From positions 1 through 36,797 of the forward strand of contig NW_022205030.1 of NCBI RefSeq assembly GCF_008831285.2: a stretch of DNA of 36,797 nt. Direction: 5' to 3'. Both the position numbers and the translations under genes were made by a program. Below, piece by piece: positions 10,226-21,540 of the stretch. Each line of letters opens with the position of its first letter. Positions within the stretch are counted from its first letter, which is position 1. This stretch comes from Nymphaea colorata. Taxonomy: Eukaryota > Streptophyta > Magnoliopsida > Nymphaeales > Nymphaeaceae. The notes below the pieces were generated by a model that was not told the DNA's origin, did not search any database, and saw only the letters and a program-made list of their open reading frames with translations.

Positions 10226-12545
10226 TTTCTTATACTCATCAGGACATCTGCAGCCGCACAAACAGTCTAAAGTTACCTCTAACAAACAATGAACCTTAAT
10301 CACATATAGATGTACATGTTTTGGACATTAATTGAGATGGCCAAAAATCCAGTTCAAAATCCAATTTGTTGGTAGATGACATTATTTGAGACTGTTTCTT
10401 TTTTAAATTCATGGCAAGTGCTGTTCTCAAGAAATTCAAAGCAATTGAATAACCCAGAAATTTTTAGGACTTGTTTTCTAATGGATCAATTTCAGCAAGT
10501 GACCAGAAGGCCCATCCTACCCTTGGGCCTACACTATTATCAGCACAAAGATCAGAAAGGAAAGATCTTGTGGAAGAAAATATAAAAAATAAAGCATGTG
10601 AAATGAAAAGCTGCTAACTGGCAGGTAAAAACTGAATGTTTCCACCGGCTCAGCCTTTCCAACCTCTTGATCCTAGAATGCAGTCCCAAACTGAAACTCA
10701 ACCAGTCACACAGGCAAACATAAGGTGCAGTGCACATGCAAATGGAAGGAAGAAGTCCATAGGAAATACTGAAGAAGTTTCTTTAGAACTGTCTGTTTCA
10801 CAATTTTAATGAAGACTGGAAAATATAATGTCATTTAAGGCTACTTCTCCAAGTTAATATAAAAATAATCAACTATGAAACTGTTCCTCTACAGATTACA
10901 ACTTTTCAATGAAATAAGTCTTGTTTATAGGGTAACATTGACACGTTATAGAAAATATTACATCCTTTTAAAGTGCCCCTCCCATAATTAAGGAACTGAG
11001 TTTCAAAAGTACCTAGGTCTAAGGAAAGGTTATAGAAGACTGATTTTTTTTTTATCCTATCCGTACTGAGGAACTTCAAGCCTGATGACCTTAAAAAAAT
11101 TCACTCTCGGTCTATCCTGGCAATGCAATGTGGTTGGACCCTCATGTTGGTCTGAATGAATCAGCCTTTTCGAGGAGGGTGAGTCAGGGCCTGCCACGAA
11201 AGAGCATAGCAAGTTACAAGTCTCAGTAGGACATGTATTTTTATTACTATAGGTTAGGTGAGGTTACCATTATCCTTTTTTTGGTGATGAATCTTATGTG
11301 TCCCTAATAAAGGGAATCTGTAAATTTTTCAAGGTTTCAAAACCAAAAACGCATGGAAGCACATGAGATGTAGCTCTAGTTCCTTCACAAAAGGTAAGAC
11401 CTTTGGTGCAAAAAGAATGGACAAATAAGATACCAAAGAAAAATAAACAGCTCCAATTCCTATCTCAGTTTATTTGAAATATACCACATATATAATCATC
11501 ATTCACATTATCGATTGACAAGAATTTTCAGCAATTAGAAAACCCAAATACGGTGATGTTTTTCAAATAGATAAATTTCTTTGTATGACGAAGGGTGTTA
11601 AAAAGATTGAAAAGTTGTTTGACGTAATAAAATGATTGACAAACACATGCTTCATTAATTGAAGAAAAATGTTAAAATTTTGAGCAATTTCTATGAAAAA
11701 AATCACATTTTGTGCATACACTCTTCCTGGGCCTTTTTTTTATTAATATTGATACTTATAAAATAGACGAAAATATTTAAGAAATTGTCAAAAAGATGTG
11801 GCCCATAAAAATCTTCTATTCAGGTATTTTCTTTTTATTAGGGTAAAATGGTCTTTTTCATACTTTGAGGCATGTTCCAGTAGGTAATTGTATAAATATA
11901 AATGGTTACTTGTAACTTTTGAGAAGAAAAATGCATCAAACCTAATCGGTCTCATTAATTATTTGTCCGGTCTAATCTGTCTAGTGACATATATATATGT
12001 GTGTGTGTGTAAAGTTGTGCATGGATTGATGAGTTCGATTCAATGATGGTAGGAAGGTATTCATACTCTGCCCCACATACTGCATTATTTGTTCGTTACA
12101 AAAGAATCCCATCTTATGCTATCTGGGGTTCTTCTCAATGACAAACTGTCATTTATTACAGCATCATACTACTAATGGTATCAGCTTGGTTTTGAATTGA
12201 AATAACATTGTTGTACTCAATGACATGGATGTCAAAAGAAAAAACATAGAGTAGAAAGAAAACCCAATTTCTAGGTTGGACCACTAATCATTTGTTTGAT
12301 GGCAACCTCTTCCTAAATATGCATAAGTGTTATTCCGTACACTAAGGCATGAAAGTGTTTGCAGTACAATAACTAGAACTATGTACAAGACAATCTTGTG
12401 CATCTAAGCCTTTTGTTATGAGAAACATTACTAAAAATAATATGATATTCAAAAACTTTTCAGATCGTCCTCCAAAGGTTCTTTTATAAGGTGAGATTCT
12501 TTATACATAACGAATGATGCAGTATACAAGGTGGAGTATGAATAC
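10226..12545. other. Intergenic with weak minus-strand coding-like patches
   Basis: The sequence is mostly AT-rich. On the minus strand 11215-11040 is open for about 59 codons (…GPDSPSSKRLIHSDQHEG… then PTTLHCQDRPRVNFFKVIRL…). A patch at about 10590-10370 reads LSDLCADNSVGPRVGWAFWS…, with one stop. Neither resembles a family I know. They lie on the same strand as the exon-like block at 12546-12707. A TATATG/GTGTGT microsatellite lies at 11990-12010. Confidence 0.3.
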
Positions 12546-12707
12546 CTTCCTGCCTAAACAAGAAAATCTCTTGTCGAGTGAACCAAATTGACTTCAGACT
12601 CTGATTCTTTCGAGCAACTTCTCTACATACCTTCAACTCTTGCAACCTTTCCACAGAAAATAGACAGCCCTCACCACCATCATCTCTAATTAGCATGGTA
12701 CTGTCAC
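12546..12707 (-). pseudogene. Exon-like block with both splice borders, unrecognised protein
   Basis: On the minus strand an acceptor-like TTGACAG precedes an open frame of 54 codons (GDSTMLIRDDGGEGCLFSVE, RLQELKVCREVARKNQSLKS, IWFTRQEIFLFRQE). It ends exactly at CAGGAAG|GTATTC, a good donor. The text is charged and protein-like, and I would expect it to be, or to have been, a real exon, but I do not recognise it. About 440 bases away, at 12051-12100 on the opposite strand, the exon end and the start of the following intron are present again in inverted orientation. Possible continuation exons lie further left on the same strand. Confidence 0.4.
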
Positions 12708-12721
12708 CTGTCAAGAGCTGA

Positions 12722-13700
12722 CCATTGCATCACATGGCTGAGTTTTGTTCCCCCTTAGTGCGTGGATGCAAAAGGAACACATCCCCTAAGACATATTTTT
12801 GGTTGAAAGGCATGGAAATATTTACTAGAGCCTACAAATGTTTTCTTGAGGTGCACAAATTATGTTTGTGCTATTCTTTAATCATAATAACCTACACAGG
12901 TGACGAACGCAACTAGGACAGTCCAATACCGGTGACGGTTACAACTGGCATAGATCTTTAACGATGATGTGGTTCGCAGCCATATATACTTATACCAGTG
13001 AAATGTCTCGCCGCTAAGGTATTTATACCAGTGTTCTCTAGCACCAGTAGAAATTTCACCGCTATAAACCTATAACAGCGATTTACCACCGCTATATTAC
13101 CTGAACCCATAACGTAACCACCACTGTTATTTGAATCACACAACTCAACGCACGAAATGTGCACCTCGAGTGCCTGCCTATCGCTCATGTCTATCTCTCC
13201 CTGTATCTCTGTTTTGTAATTAATGCTTGTGTTTTTTTTTTCATTTTTCTATTTCACATTGTTTTTGTTTAATTTTTTTCTCAGCCGCATGGTAGAATTA
13301 GATAAAAACAATAAGTGTTAATTTGTTGAAGGTTGTATGTTGAATGAAATAGTGTAAGTTAATAAATGTTGGATAAAAGTCATAGAGTTAGTTGAATTTA
13401 TTGAACTTATAACCATTTGACCAAACTGGTGCTCTCATGAGTATGTTGTTTAAATAAACCAAAGTAATGTTTTTTTTCATCCACAGTACTTATAAGGAAT
13501 TAAATATTTTACAAACTTTTATGTATAATTGTTGATAACAACTAATTAAACTTTCTCGCAAATAACAAAACAGTGTCATCCTTCATGTCTGATTTTGGCG
13601 CCAGAAAAAAAATGGTTTTTTTGCTCTTGTTTTCAATTTCTGACATGATTTTTGTTGATATAATGTGTTAGATTATTTTTGCCATGAAACTTAAGCTTCA
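12722..13700 (+). repeat. Dispersed repeat, copy C (longest)
   Basis: This copy combines the entry block seen in copy B with the long 3' part seen in copy A (GATAACAACTAA, TCATGTCTGATTTTGGCG, TTCTGACATGATTTTTGTTG). It is therefore the most complete of the three. Between 12925 and 13130 it carries many short motifs such as ACCGGTGA, ACCAGTGA, GCCGCTAAGG, CACCGCTATAAA and CACCGCTATATT in alternating orientation. These are compatible with CACTA subterminal repeats, but no CACTA terminus or 3-bp target duplication was found, so the class is inferred. Confidence 0.55.
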
Positions 13701-16008
13701 TTAACATACATTTTGTAAAATGTATATTTCTATCACTTGACATGATAAATTTAGGGCGAGGAACGTGGGTCAGTGTTATTAATTATTAATATCATTCTGC
13801 ATCGGCGGATGTGGGTTGAATCGGCCATCTTGCCAATACGATGCAAGGCTAATAATAATCATGTTTCTTCTTTTTGTGATATTTAAAATCAATGAAATTA
13901 GTTTGAATTATTCTTTAATTCAAGAATTTTAAAAATAAGGTGACAGACCGATACGTCCCATGTATTCAAAGGAACACCATCCATGGAAAGCAATTGGATA
14001 TTTCAACACATGGACCATAGGTATGGTTATTTCCCTTTCATGCATTTGCTTATAGTCGAGTCCTTTATTTCAGCAAGTGTCTCGGTGCATGTGTTAGAAC
14101 CGGTTTTATTTCAAGTACTTAAACTCTTTTGTAAGTCTTTTTTCAGTATGCAATCAAGAATTAGAAGTTGAGTTTTTCGTGTGAATTGGCTCTCGCCTCT
14201 CTCTTCCTCTCATCATCTTACCACCGATGACTGGAATCCCAAGGCTCCAACCCGTGGCTCTGGTTGAAGCAAAACAGGTTTGGAGACGACCTTTGAGGAC
14301 ACCGGAAATCCTCTAAGAGCGTCTTCATCCTACGCACAAATTCCCTGACCGAATCACCATCTTCTCACGGTGCAACTTCTTTATCCCCGGAAGAAGTTAC
14401 AGGCCGGCGAACTATCTCAGGAAGGCTTGACGGAAATCGACTCGTGGCTCTAGTCGACTAGTAATCAAGCAATGACTCCGGCTGCTAGAGATTAAGGGAG
14501 GAACCGAATTCATCTCCCGGTTCCTTTCCCCTCGAGCAGAGCCTAAGACAGGTGAAGATCGGCCCTAGTAATCTTCTTAATCTCTGTCAAAGTCAGAGAA
14601 AGAGACGCCAGAAAGGTAGATCGCAGCCTAGTCTATCGGACTGATTGTCAAGGTGAGCATCCGAAGGTTCATCAGAATCCATGGTAGAAGGCCAGTCGGA
14701 TTTCTGTGAATTCAATGGCGAATCAACCTGAGAATTCTGTCCTCAGCAGCAGCAAGTCACTCCGCATCAATTCGAGAATCGCTGTCTAGAAAGGAGATGT
14801 ATTTTCCCCAATAGCCGACCCTTAATCAACCACATCGCTCGCTCGGCTTGGCGGAAACCAAGCAGTGCCTGGGCGGAAGTTGCAGGCAAAATCTGAAGCA
14901 ACCAACGGCGAATTTCACTCTCTCGTTCACCCCAGCATAATCGCCCAGATCTTAGCAACATCCCCACCAAGATTCAGGCGAATCCGACCAGCCATCACGA
15001 AGAACTCACTCCCGATCGGAAATCTGTGTGCTACCGCCAGAGTAACCAATCACTGTTACTTTTCCGATCAGTTTTCGGTCCAGCCCGATCATTTCAATGA
15101 ATTCCCGATTTTCCCATGGTCAGTTTGATTCATTGCAAGAGTTCGAATTAATTAGTAAGGGTATTCCCATCAAGAGGGCACTAAATCAAGTTAAGGAGAG
15201 GGCACTGGCTGCAACCGTTACACGTCGCAGCCTCCTCTTGAGCTCCCCGTCTTAAAAGACGAGAGTTACAAATCCCTCCACTGAGTGTCTCCTCAGCCAT
15301 TCACCTCCACCCACACCATCATCAGCCATCATTGAGGAGTTAAGGTACGTATTCAATTTCCTTAGCTAGGGAGACCCTTCTCAAACCTTTTAGCTCTTCA
15401 CCTCTCATAACCGACCGTTTCCACTTCACGCAAGCCTTAATCAACCTCCACATCATGCTAACTCCTCCTGCTCGTCATTACTAGCCTTCACCCATCATTA
15501 GTGAACCACTCCCCTCGCATGTCTCTTGACTTAAACCCGTTTGCCTAACTGATCCTAATCATTAGTGTCATCTTCTCTCATGTAAATCTCCACCCTCTCT
15601 CGCACAACCCTTCACCTATCTCTAAGTCATAACCGACCCTCTTAGCAATTAACCTCCATCTCACGTCTAGACCAAGCCCACTCCACTACCGAACGACTTC
15701 CAACTAGACCTAACCCGCTTAACCAAATCGAGCCTACCTAAACCTATACCAAGCTCACCTCCTTGTTCTGAGCTCGGCTTGTCCCCTTGGAGTCTAACTA
15801 GTTAGGTTCCCTCTCCAAGGATTGGTCGTGTGCATCTCAGTTCACCACCTCCACTTCATCAGATAACCTCTTCTTGCAGCCTCCATCGCTCCACCCTTCC
15901 ACCGAACATAGTCATAAGCACCAAGGTGACCTCGGCCGGGCAGACCGAGCCCCTACCTCCATCCGAGAGCTCCTCCATCACATTGCTGTCTCTCTTGGCC
16001 GTTCAAAG
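13701..16008. other. Intergenic, composition shift to GC-richer DNA, no gene recognised
   Basis: From about 14170 the base composition becomes more balanced and C-rich. Minus-strand frames at 14200-15060 look partly coding-like (for example EIRRWLLQILPATSAQALLG near 14900 and SVREFVRRMKTLLEDF near 14330) but are broken by stops and frame changes. They could be the decayed 5' part of a retroelement, but I could not find LTRs or a diagnostic motif. 15130-16000 is C-rich without open frames of interest. Confidence 0.35.
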
Positions 16009-16016
16009 CCTGCAGC
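16009..16016. repeat. Target-site duplication of hAT element (left)
   Basis: The 8-bp sequence CCTGCAGC immediately precedes the element and is repeated exactly at 16928-16935. An 8-bp duplication is the hallmark of hAT insertion. Confidence 0.9.
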
Positions 16017-16927
16017 TAGGCCTGGGCGCCGGGCCGGGCCGCCGCTGGCTACCCGGTACCCGGCCCGGTTCGGGCCCGGGTCCGGGCCCTTGTTTTATCT
16101 TATCGGTCTTTCGCCTACTGTGCCCGGCCCGACATCATAACAGGCCGGGTTCGGGTTAAGCTAACGGGCCCGTTGGGACCCGTTAGGCCCGTTAATTCGA
16201 GAATGGATTCAAGAGTTTCGATTTAAAATTTTTAGGAAATGCATTTAGGGATTTAGGGTTTTCGACAGGAGATTGCGCGTGCATTGAGTAAGCCTTGGCG
16301 CCACCACCGTCCTTCACCATCCACCTCCAGTCCACCACCGGCGCACCTCATGGAGTCTTCACCTCCCGTTGCAGAAGGTAAGATCAACCCCAAATCCCAT
16401 CCACTGCTTCAAATCGATTCAACTGATTCATTACAAATCTTTTATTTTTTTGTTGATTGACTCACCGTCGCTCTCCCCATCTTTCTCTGTTGTAAGATTA
16501 ATGATGTTGGGTCATGGGAATGATGCATTTGCGGGTTGCAGGTTGGAAGGAAACTGGCGATCATAAGCGAAACTCGTGATCGTGACGGGAGGAGTGAGAG
16601 GGATCGGGCAGACCAGAACGGAGCTCATACACCATCCACGGCTTCCTCTATTCCCATTGCGACGTCACCGCGGCCATCGACCTCGCCCTCGCCCGCTTCG
16701 GCCGCCTCAACATCAAGGTCAACAACGAGGGCATGAGGGCACCGAGGATCGCCACAACATTCGGAAGGTCGACCTCGGCGGATTTCAGAGGGATTTCACC
16801 GTCAATGTGGACGGTGTCTTCTTGGGACAGTCGGCCCGGCCCGGTTAACAAAACAGGCCGGGTCGGGCTTCGGACGTAGTTGACGAGGCCCGGTACCCAG
16901 CCCGGCCCGGCCCGATGCCTAGGCCTA
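16017..16927 (+). mobile_element. Non-autonomous hAT (Ac-like) transposon carrying a host gene fragment
   Basis: The left end begins TAGGCCTGGGCGCCGGGCC. The right end, read on the minus strand, begins TAGGCCTAGGCATCGGGCC. The first 24 positions match at 21. Both ends are followed by many CCCGG/GGCCC subterminal motifs (16030-16210 and 16828-16915), as in Ac-type hAT elements. A perfect 8-bp direct repeat, CCTGCAGC, flanks the element. It is 911 bp long and encodes no transposase, so it depends on a transposase supplied elsewhere. Its centre (about 16350-16826) is not transposon sequence but the 5' portion of a short-chain dehydrogenase/reductase gene with one intron. The ends, size and duplication are seen directly; the superfamily name follows from the end sequence and the 8-bp duplication. 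Confidence 0.9.
16350..16826 (+). pseudogene. Captured short-chain dehydrogenase/reductase (SDR) gene fragment, two exons
   Basis: This fragment lies wholly inside the hAT element. Exon 1 (16350-16377) starts ATGGAGTCTTCACCTCCCG and ends at a GTAAGA donor. An intron of 164 bases ends at GGGTTGCAG (16541). Exon 2 begins RLEG, then KLA, then the NAD(P)-binding glycine-rich motif VTGGVRGIGQ at 16576-16605. Further on it shows HCDVT, ALARFGRLNI, NNEG (family NNAG, mutated) and DFTVNVDGVFLG in different frames. The set matches classical SDRs of the plant secoisolariciresinol dehydrogenase / momilactone-synthase-like group. About half of the Rossmann domain is present. The catalytic Ser and YxxxK are missing, the stretch between the glycine motif and HCDVT is deleted, and several frameshifts are present, so no enzyme can be made. 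Conserved intron borders show capture from genomic DNA, not from a spliced mRNA. Confidence 0.85.
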
Positions 16928-16935
16928 CCTGCAGC
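16928..16935. repeat. Target-site duplication of hAT element (right)
   Basis: This is an exact copy of the 8-bp CCTGCAGC found at 16009-16016. Confidence 0.9.
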
Positions 16936-18978
16936 ATCCACACTCCATCCATCAGGTGTAGCAGGCAGCCCCAATGCTATCCCCTTCCATTGCTGGGACA
17001 CTCCATCTCTCTCGGCCAGCTTCCACCAGTCCACAAGCAGTCCTAGGCCAGGCAAGCCTAGCCTTCGTTCCACCTCCTTCCTGAGATATCCGAGAGTGTA
17101 TTTGGCACTAGTTTTCTCTTGGATCTATTGCTATTTAAGTCGATCTCTCATCGGCTAGGTAACTTCTCAACATCCTATAGAATGGGGTTACGGGTGTAAT
17201 TGTTTTCTAAACCAGGCTCTAGCCAATTGCTACTGTCGGTAGTCCCTCCAAGGCACCGTGCCAATGACACGGCCACGGGTAGCTAGACCATGAAATGGAA
17301 AGGGCATGGTTTGGCCGTTCTAGGGATTGTACGAATGGTTTGTGAATGAATGTTGAGTGAGTTGTGAGAGTTAAATTTGTACCGCTCATGTTTGAACAAG
17401 CCTTGATCCCCTTAGTGTTGTAGTAGGATTTAAATCATGGGTCTAGGAAAACACACTTGTATCTTTTATCCAGGGTACTATTAAGCCGGGCTTGCTGTCC
17501 GGTGGGGATATAATTTGTAAAAATAATTTCCTTAAGTTTGGACTTTAGGCTCCCGTGAGTTGATTATGAACTTGGGATCTATTCTTGGGCGTAGAAATTG
17601 CTAGCCGGGTCTTGGTTCCCACCATGCAACAAGTTCTAAATTTGAAATTATACTGGATATGGATCTAAATTTGATCTGCCGACATAAAAGATCGAAAAGC
17701 CCCCCACTACATTCAACTGACATTCTCCAAAATCAAATAAATCCCCTTGATCTCCTTGCCCTTATGAGTCGTTTGGAGATATTTTATGAGCATCCTAGGA
17801 ATGTTGGTTCATTATGCAATAGAGAGGTGCAAAAAAACAGTCCACCACATTCCTTTTTGAACACCTTATACCTTGCTTACAAACTTTTCGAGAAAGAGAT
17901 TCCGTTGTACAAATCACTCTTGCTTTTAGATGGGAGCTGGGAATTTGGTGCTTTGAGATTAGGATAGGAAAACTTTTAAATTTTACGAAGCAGGGATCTG
18001 GTCGACCTTCTAATTTTTACTAATGCTACTCCATGCCGCACCTTATTTCTTTTATGTCTATCTATTTGTTCCCACAACCTTGAGATCCCATGTACGTGCC
18101 ATTTATCGATTCCAATCACATATGAAGCATATGTCAATCGATAATCTACCAGTCATTCGCTACCCAAACTTCAATTTTAATTCAAATTCCAATATCATTA
18201 TGCATTTGGTAAGAAAAATTTTGTGCTCTTTGAACACATTTTCTTAAAACACATGTTATGTTCTTATTTTAAGAAGAATGATCCAGTTATGGTTATCATT
18301 CCCAAATTAAGCAATCAAATGCTAGAAGTAAGTAATTAGATCATATTTCCTAAAATAAAAGCATAGTATTATTGAAACACATGTTCTAAAAATGTTCTGT
18401 GTTCCAAGCACATAATATTCTCTTTTAGTAGTCTACTTAGACAATAATATCAGGTATTACTTAACCAACTCACCTTCTCACGTGGCGTCTGTTAGGAACA
18501 TGGCCCGAATCACCAAGTTTCAATGATGTACCATTAAGAGGGAAAGGAACGTGCCTGGAAGGGCCTAACTACAAAGCATCCAACTGCAAACGGTTTAAAA
18601 TTTATGCTCTTATTTGAAATCACATACCCATAGCCAAAATAGAGCTGATGGGTGAACTTCGACTCAGGAAGGTGATCGATGCTTGGTATTATAACTCATT
18701 CGGGGTGGCAAAAGTCCACGAGTCAAACGGGCCCAGTACGCTGATGAGCTCGCCCAGGGACATAGTGGGGCACGGAAGCCACACCAAGTCGACCGCAGCT
18801 GGCTAGCACCATCGTGCACAATGAGACCTACTGCGGCTGGGGCTGGCAGCAGCCAGGGGTGGGTTGTCGACGAGCCGACTGGAAATCTATAAGGCATGTT
18901 CAGAGGAGGGATGTTTTGAGGTGGACCCACTCAAGGGAATAGAAGATGCGGTCAGGGATGGGGTGGACATCATCATTT
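16936..18978. other. Intergenic, no gene recognised
   Basis: There are moderately long open frames at 17659-17967 (plus, 102 codons) and 18664-18930 (minus, 88 codons, proline-rich start). They have no motif I recognise and no splice or promoter context. The 17160-17640 stretch resembles the leader or internal DNA of a decayed LTR element in composition, but no LTR pair was found. Confidence 0.4.
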
Positions 18979-19676
18979 TATAATGTATTTTCTGTTTCTC
19001 TTGCAATCTCTCGACCTTGATCATCTTTGCCCAACTCCCTCTCTCGCTAATATTTCCCAATCGCTTCCTCCATTCTTGAGTCTCATGCTCGCTGATCCTT
19101 GGATGCTGGAAGACCTGGGAGATTGATCGGCATCATCACCTTGTTGAGAGTGACAGAAAGCCATCACTCGAATGACGGTTTCACATAACCCACAGAACAA
19201 ACGATCAACAGTTTGGACAACTTTCTCTCTCTCTTTATAATGTATTTTATGTTTCTCTTGCAATCTCTCGACCTCGATCATCTTTGTGCAACTCCCTCTC
19301 TCGCTCGATCTTTTGATATTTCCCATTCGCTTCCAACATTCTTGAGTCTCGTGGTCACTGATCATTGGACGTTGTAGCGAAAGACCTGGGAGAACGATTG
19401 GCATTATCACCTTGTTGAGAGGAATGGAAAGCCATCACTCGAATGAGGGTTCCACATAACCCACAGAACAGACAATCGAGGGTTTGGACCACTCTCTCCC
19501 TTTATAATGTATTTTCTATTTCTCTAGCAATCTCTCGACCTGGATCATCTTTGCGCAGCTCCCTCTCTCGCTCGATCTTTTGATATTTCCCAATTGTTTC
19601 ACCATTCTTCAGTCTCATGTTCACTGATCATTGGACATTGTAGCGGAAGACCTGAGAAGATTGATTGGCATCATCA
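18979..19676. repeat. Three-copy tandem repeat, period about 257-267 bp
   Basis: Units start at TATAATGTATTTT at 18979, 19236 and 19503. Each contains CTTGCAATCTCTCGACC, CAACTCCCTCTCTCGCT, GATATTTCCC, CATTCTTGAGTCTC, CACTGATCATTGGA, AAGACCTGGGAGA and GGCATCATCACC, in order. The third unit stops near 19676 without the second half. Copies differ by point changes and small indels (unit 1 lacks the 'CGATCTTTTG' segment of units 2 and 3). The minus-strand frame at 19021-19410 runs across units 1 and 2 because unit 2 is nearly a multiple of three, and it shows no known domain. Confidence 0.9.
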
Positions 19677-19739
19677 CTATTAGGGATTAGATTCCACCTC
19701 AGACTGAAATGCCTTACGATACGCTTTTTATAACATTGT

Positions 19740-21540
19740 GTATAATACATACATATGTGGTACTTATGTACATGTACATATGGATACATATTATATTATG
19801 CATGTAATATGTATAAAAGACATATATGCATGTATATGTATAATTTGTACATATGCAATGCTAATAGATGTTATATATATATAAGTATTTTTAGATGTAC
19901 ACATTTATATATGTATATATACACATATATATGTGTATAATGTTATACAATAAGAATATATGTACACATATATACATTTGTATATATTATATCTACATAC
20001 ATGTGAGTACATAAAATATGTATACATTTATGAATATGTAGTACAAATAAAATATATGTATGTTATGCGTATATTATATATGTAATACATTGTACCAATG
20101 TACATATAGTATGTTACAGTAAAAATATATTATATGTCCAGGTACACATATATAATATATGTATATATGTTATGTATAGTAATATGTTATATGTATATAT
20201 TATATGTACGTACATATGAGAACATACAATATGTATATAAAATATATGTATGTTATGTGTATATTATATATGTAATACGTTGTACCAATGTACATATATT
20301 ATGTTACAATAAAATATATTATATGTATAGGTACATATATATAATATATGTATATATGTTATGTATAAAAACGTTATATATAGGTATGTACACACACATA
20401 TGTATGTACGTATAGACATATACATTATATATACGTATATAATAGGTATAGTTTCAACACATAGGTACCTATACATATATATGTAAATTTGTATATATTC
20501 GTTAATACATATGTGTATGTATGTATATAACACATATATGCAAACATATGGACGTACACATTCATACTACCTATATGTGCATATTAATATTATTTTATAC
20601 ATATATTTATGTATGCACATACATATGTATATGTATACATGTGCATATAATATCCAAATATGTACTTATAATGTACGTACATATAACATATATGCATATA
20701 TATATATACACATATATGTATTTACATAATACATACATATACATCTAACATATATATGTACATATTTGTGTTATATGTGTACATACATATGTACATTATG
20801 TATGAATATATAGATATAGTTTACATACATATATTAATATCTATATATAAATATGTACAATGTCTACTACCATATATATGTTATGTATGCATTATACATA
20901 TTATATATATATTATATTATACATGTGTATACGCATATTACACAACACTATATGTCCATATATATATATATATATATATATACATCTGTACATAATATAT
21001 ACACTTGTACGTGTATATATTGGGATATATGTATATATATTATACGTATGAATAAATATTTGTATACAGATACATAGCATATATGTATGTATATTATATA
21101 TATGTATAATGTACAAACTTTATAAATATCTATGTGTATGTGCACTATGCAAAGATTATGTTGTTTGTAGGCCTTGCATCTTAAAGTTCATAGATCTCAA
21201 ATCAAATCTCATCCCTTCTAACTTGAGATCAATGATATAAATATTACATACATGTATTAACATCTATATATAAATATGTACAACGTATAATACCATATAT
21301 ATGTTATGTATGCACTGCACGTATTATATATATTATATTATACATGTGTATACGCATATTACACAACACTATATGTACATATATATAGGTACATTATGTA
21401 TATACATTAGCATATATGTATATATATTATACGTATGTATAAATATTTATATATAGATATATAGCATATATGTATATATATTATGTATATGTATAATGTA
21501 CAAACTTTATAAATATATATGTGTATGTGCACTATGCAAA
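19740..21540. repeat. AT-rich minisatellite (TATATG/TACATA-type)
   Basis: There are about 1.8 kb composed almost only of A, T and TATG/TACATA/GTATA words. It includes an uninterrupted TA alternation at about 20959-20991. Larger duplications are superimposed: a unit of about 190 bp near 20048 is repeated near 20238, and a unit of about 420 bp at 20822 is repeated at 21244. The many 60-90-codon frames rich in Tyr, Ile and Met on both strands are artefacts of the repeat. The DNA would be able to form hairpins and unwind easily. Confidence 0.9.
20822..21243. repeat. Tandem duplication inside the AT-rich tract, unit 1
   Basis: The unit runs from TACATACATATATTAATATC, through GTGTATACGCATATTACACA, to a non-AT-rich tail with GATTATGTTGTTTGTAGG and ATCTCATCCCTTCTAACTTG. 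Confidence 0.8.

Noticed and set aside
10552-10737. Minus-strand 61-codon frame starting MCTAPYVCLCDW
   Set aside because: It becomes hydrophobic, AT-driven Phe/Ile sequence towards its end with no conserved feature, and is likely chance.
14767-15128. Coding-like frames on both strands around 14.8-15.1 kb
   Set aside because: No domain was recognised, the frames are interrupted outside this patch, and no splice or LTR context was found. It is kept as unassigned intergenic DNA.
16648-17073. 141-codon minus-strand frame
   Set aside because: It is antisense to the captured SDR fragment and runs through the hAT right end, kept open by high GC content.
19755-21145. Many 60-93-codon frames on both strands rich in Tyr, Ile and Met
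   Set aside because: They are produced by TATATG/TACATA simple repeats. Overlapping frames exist on both strands and no domain is present.
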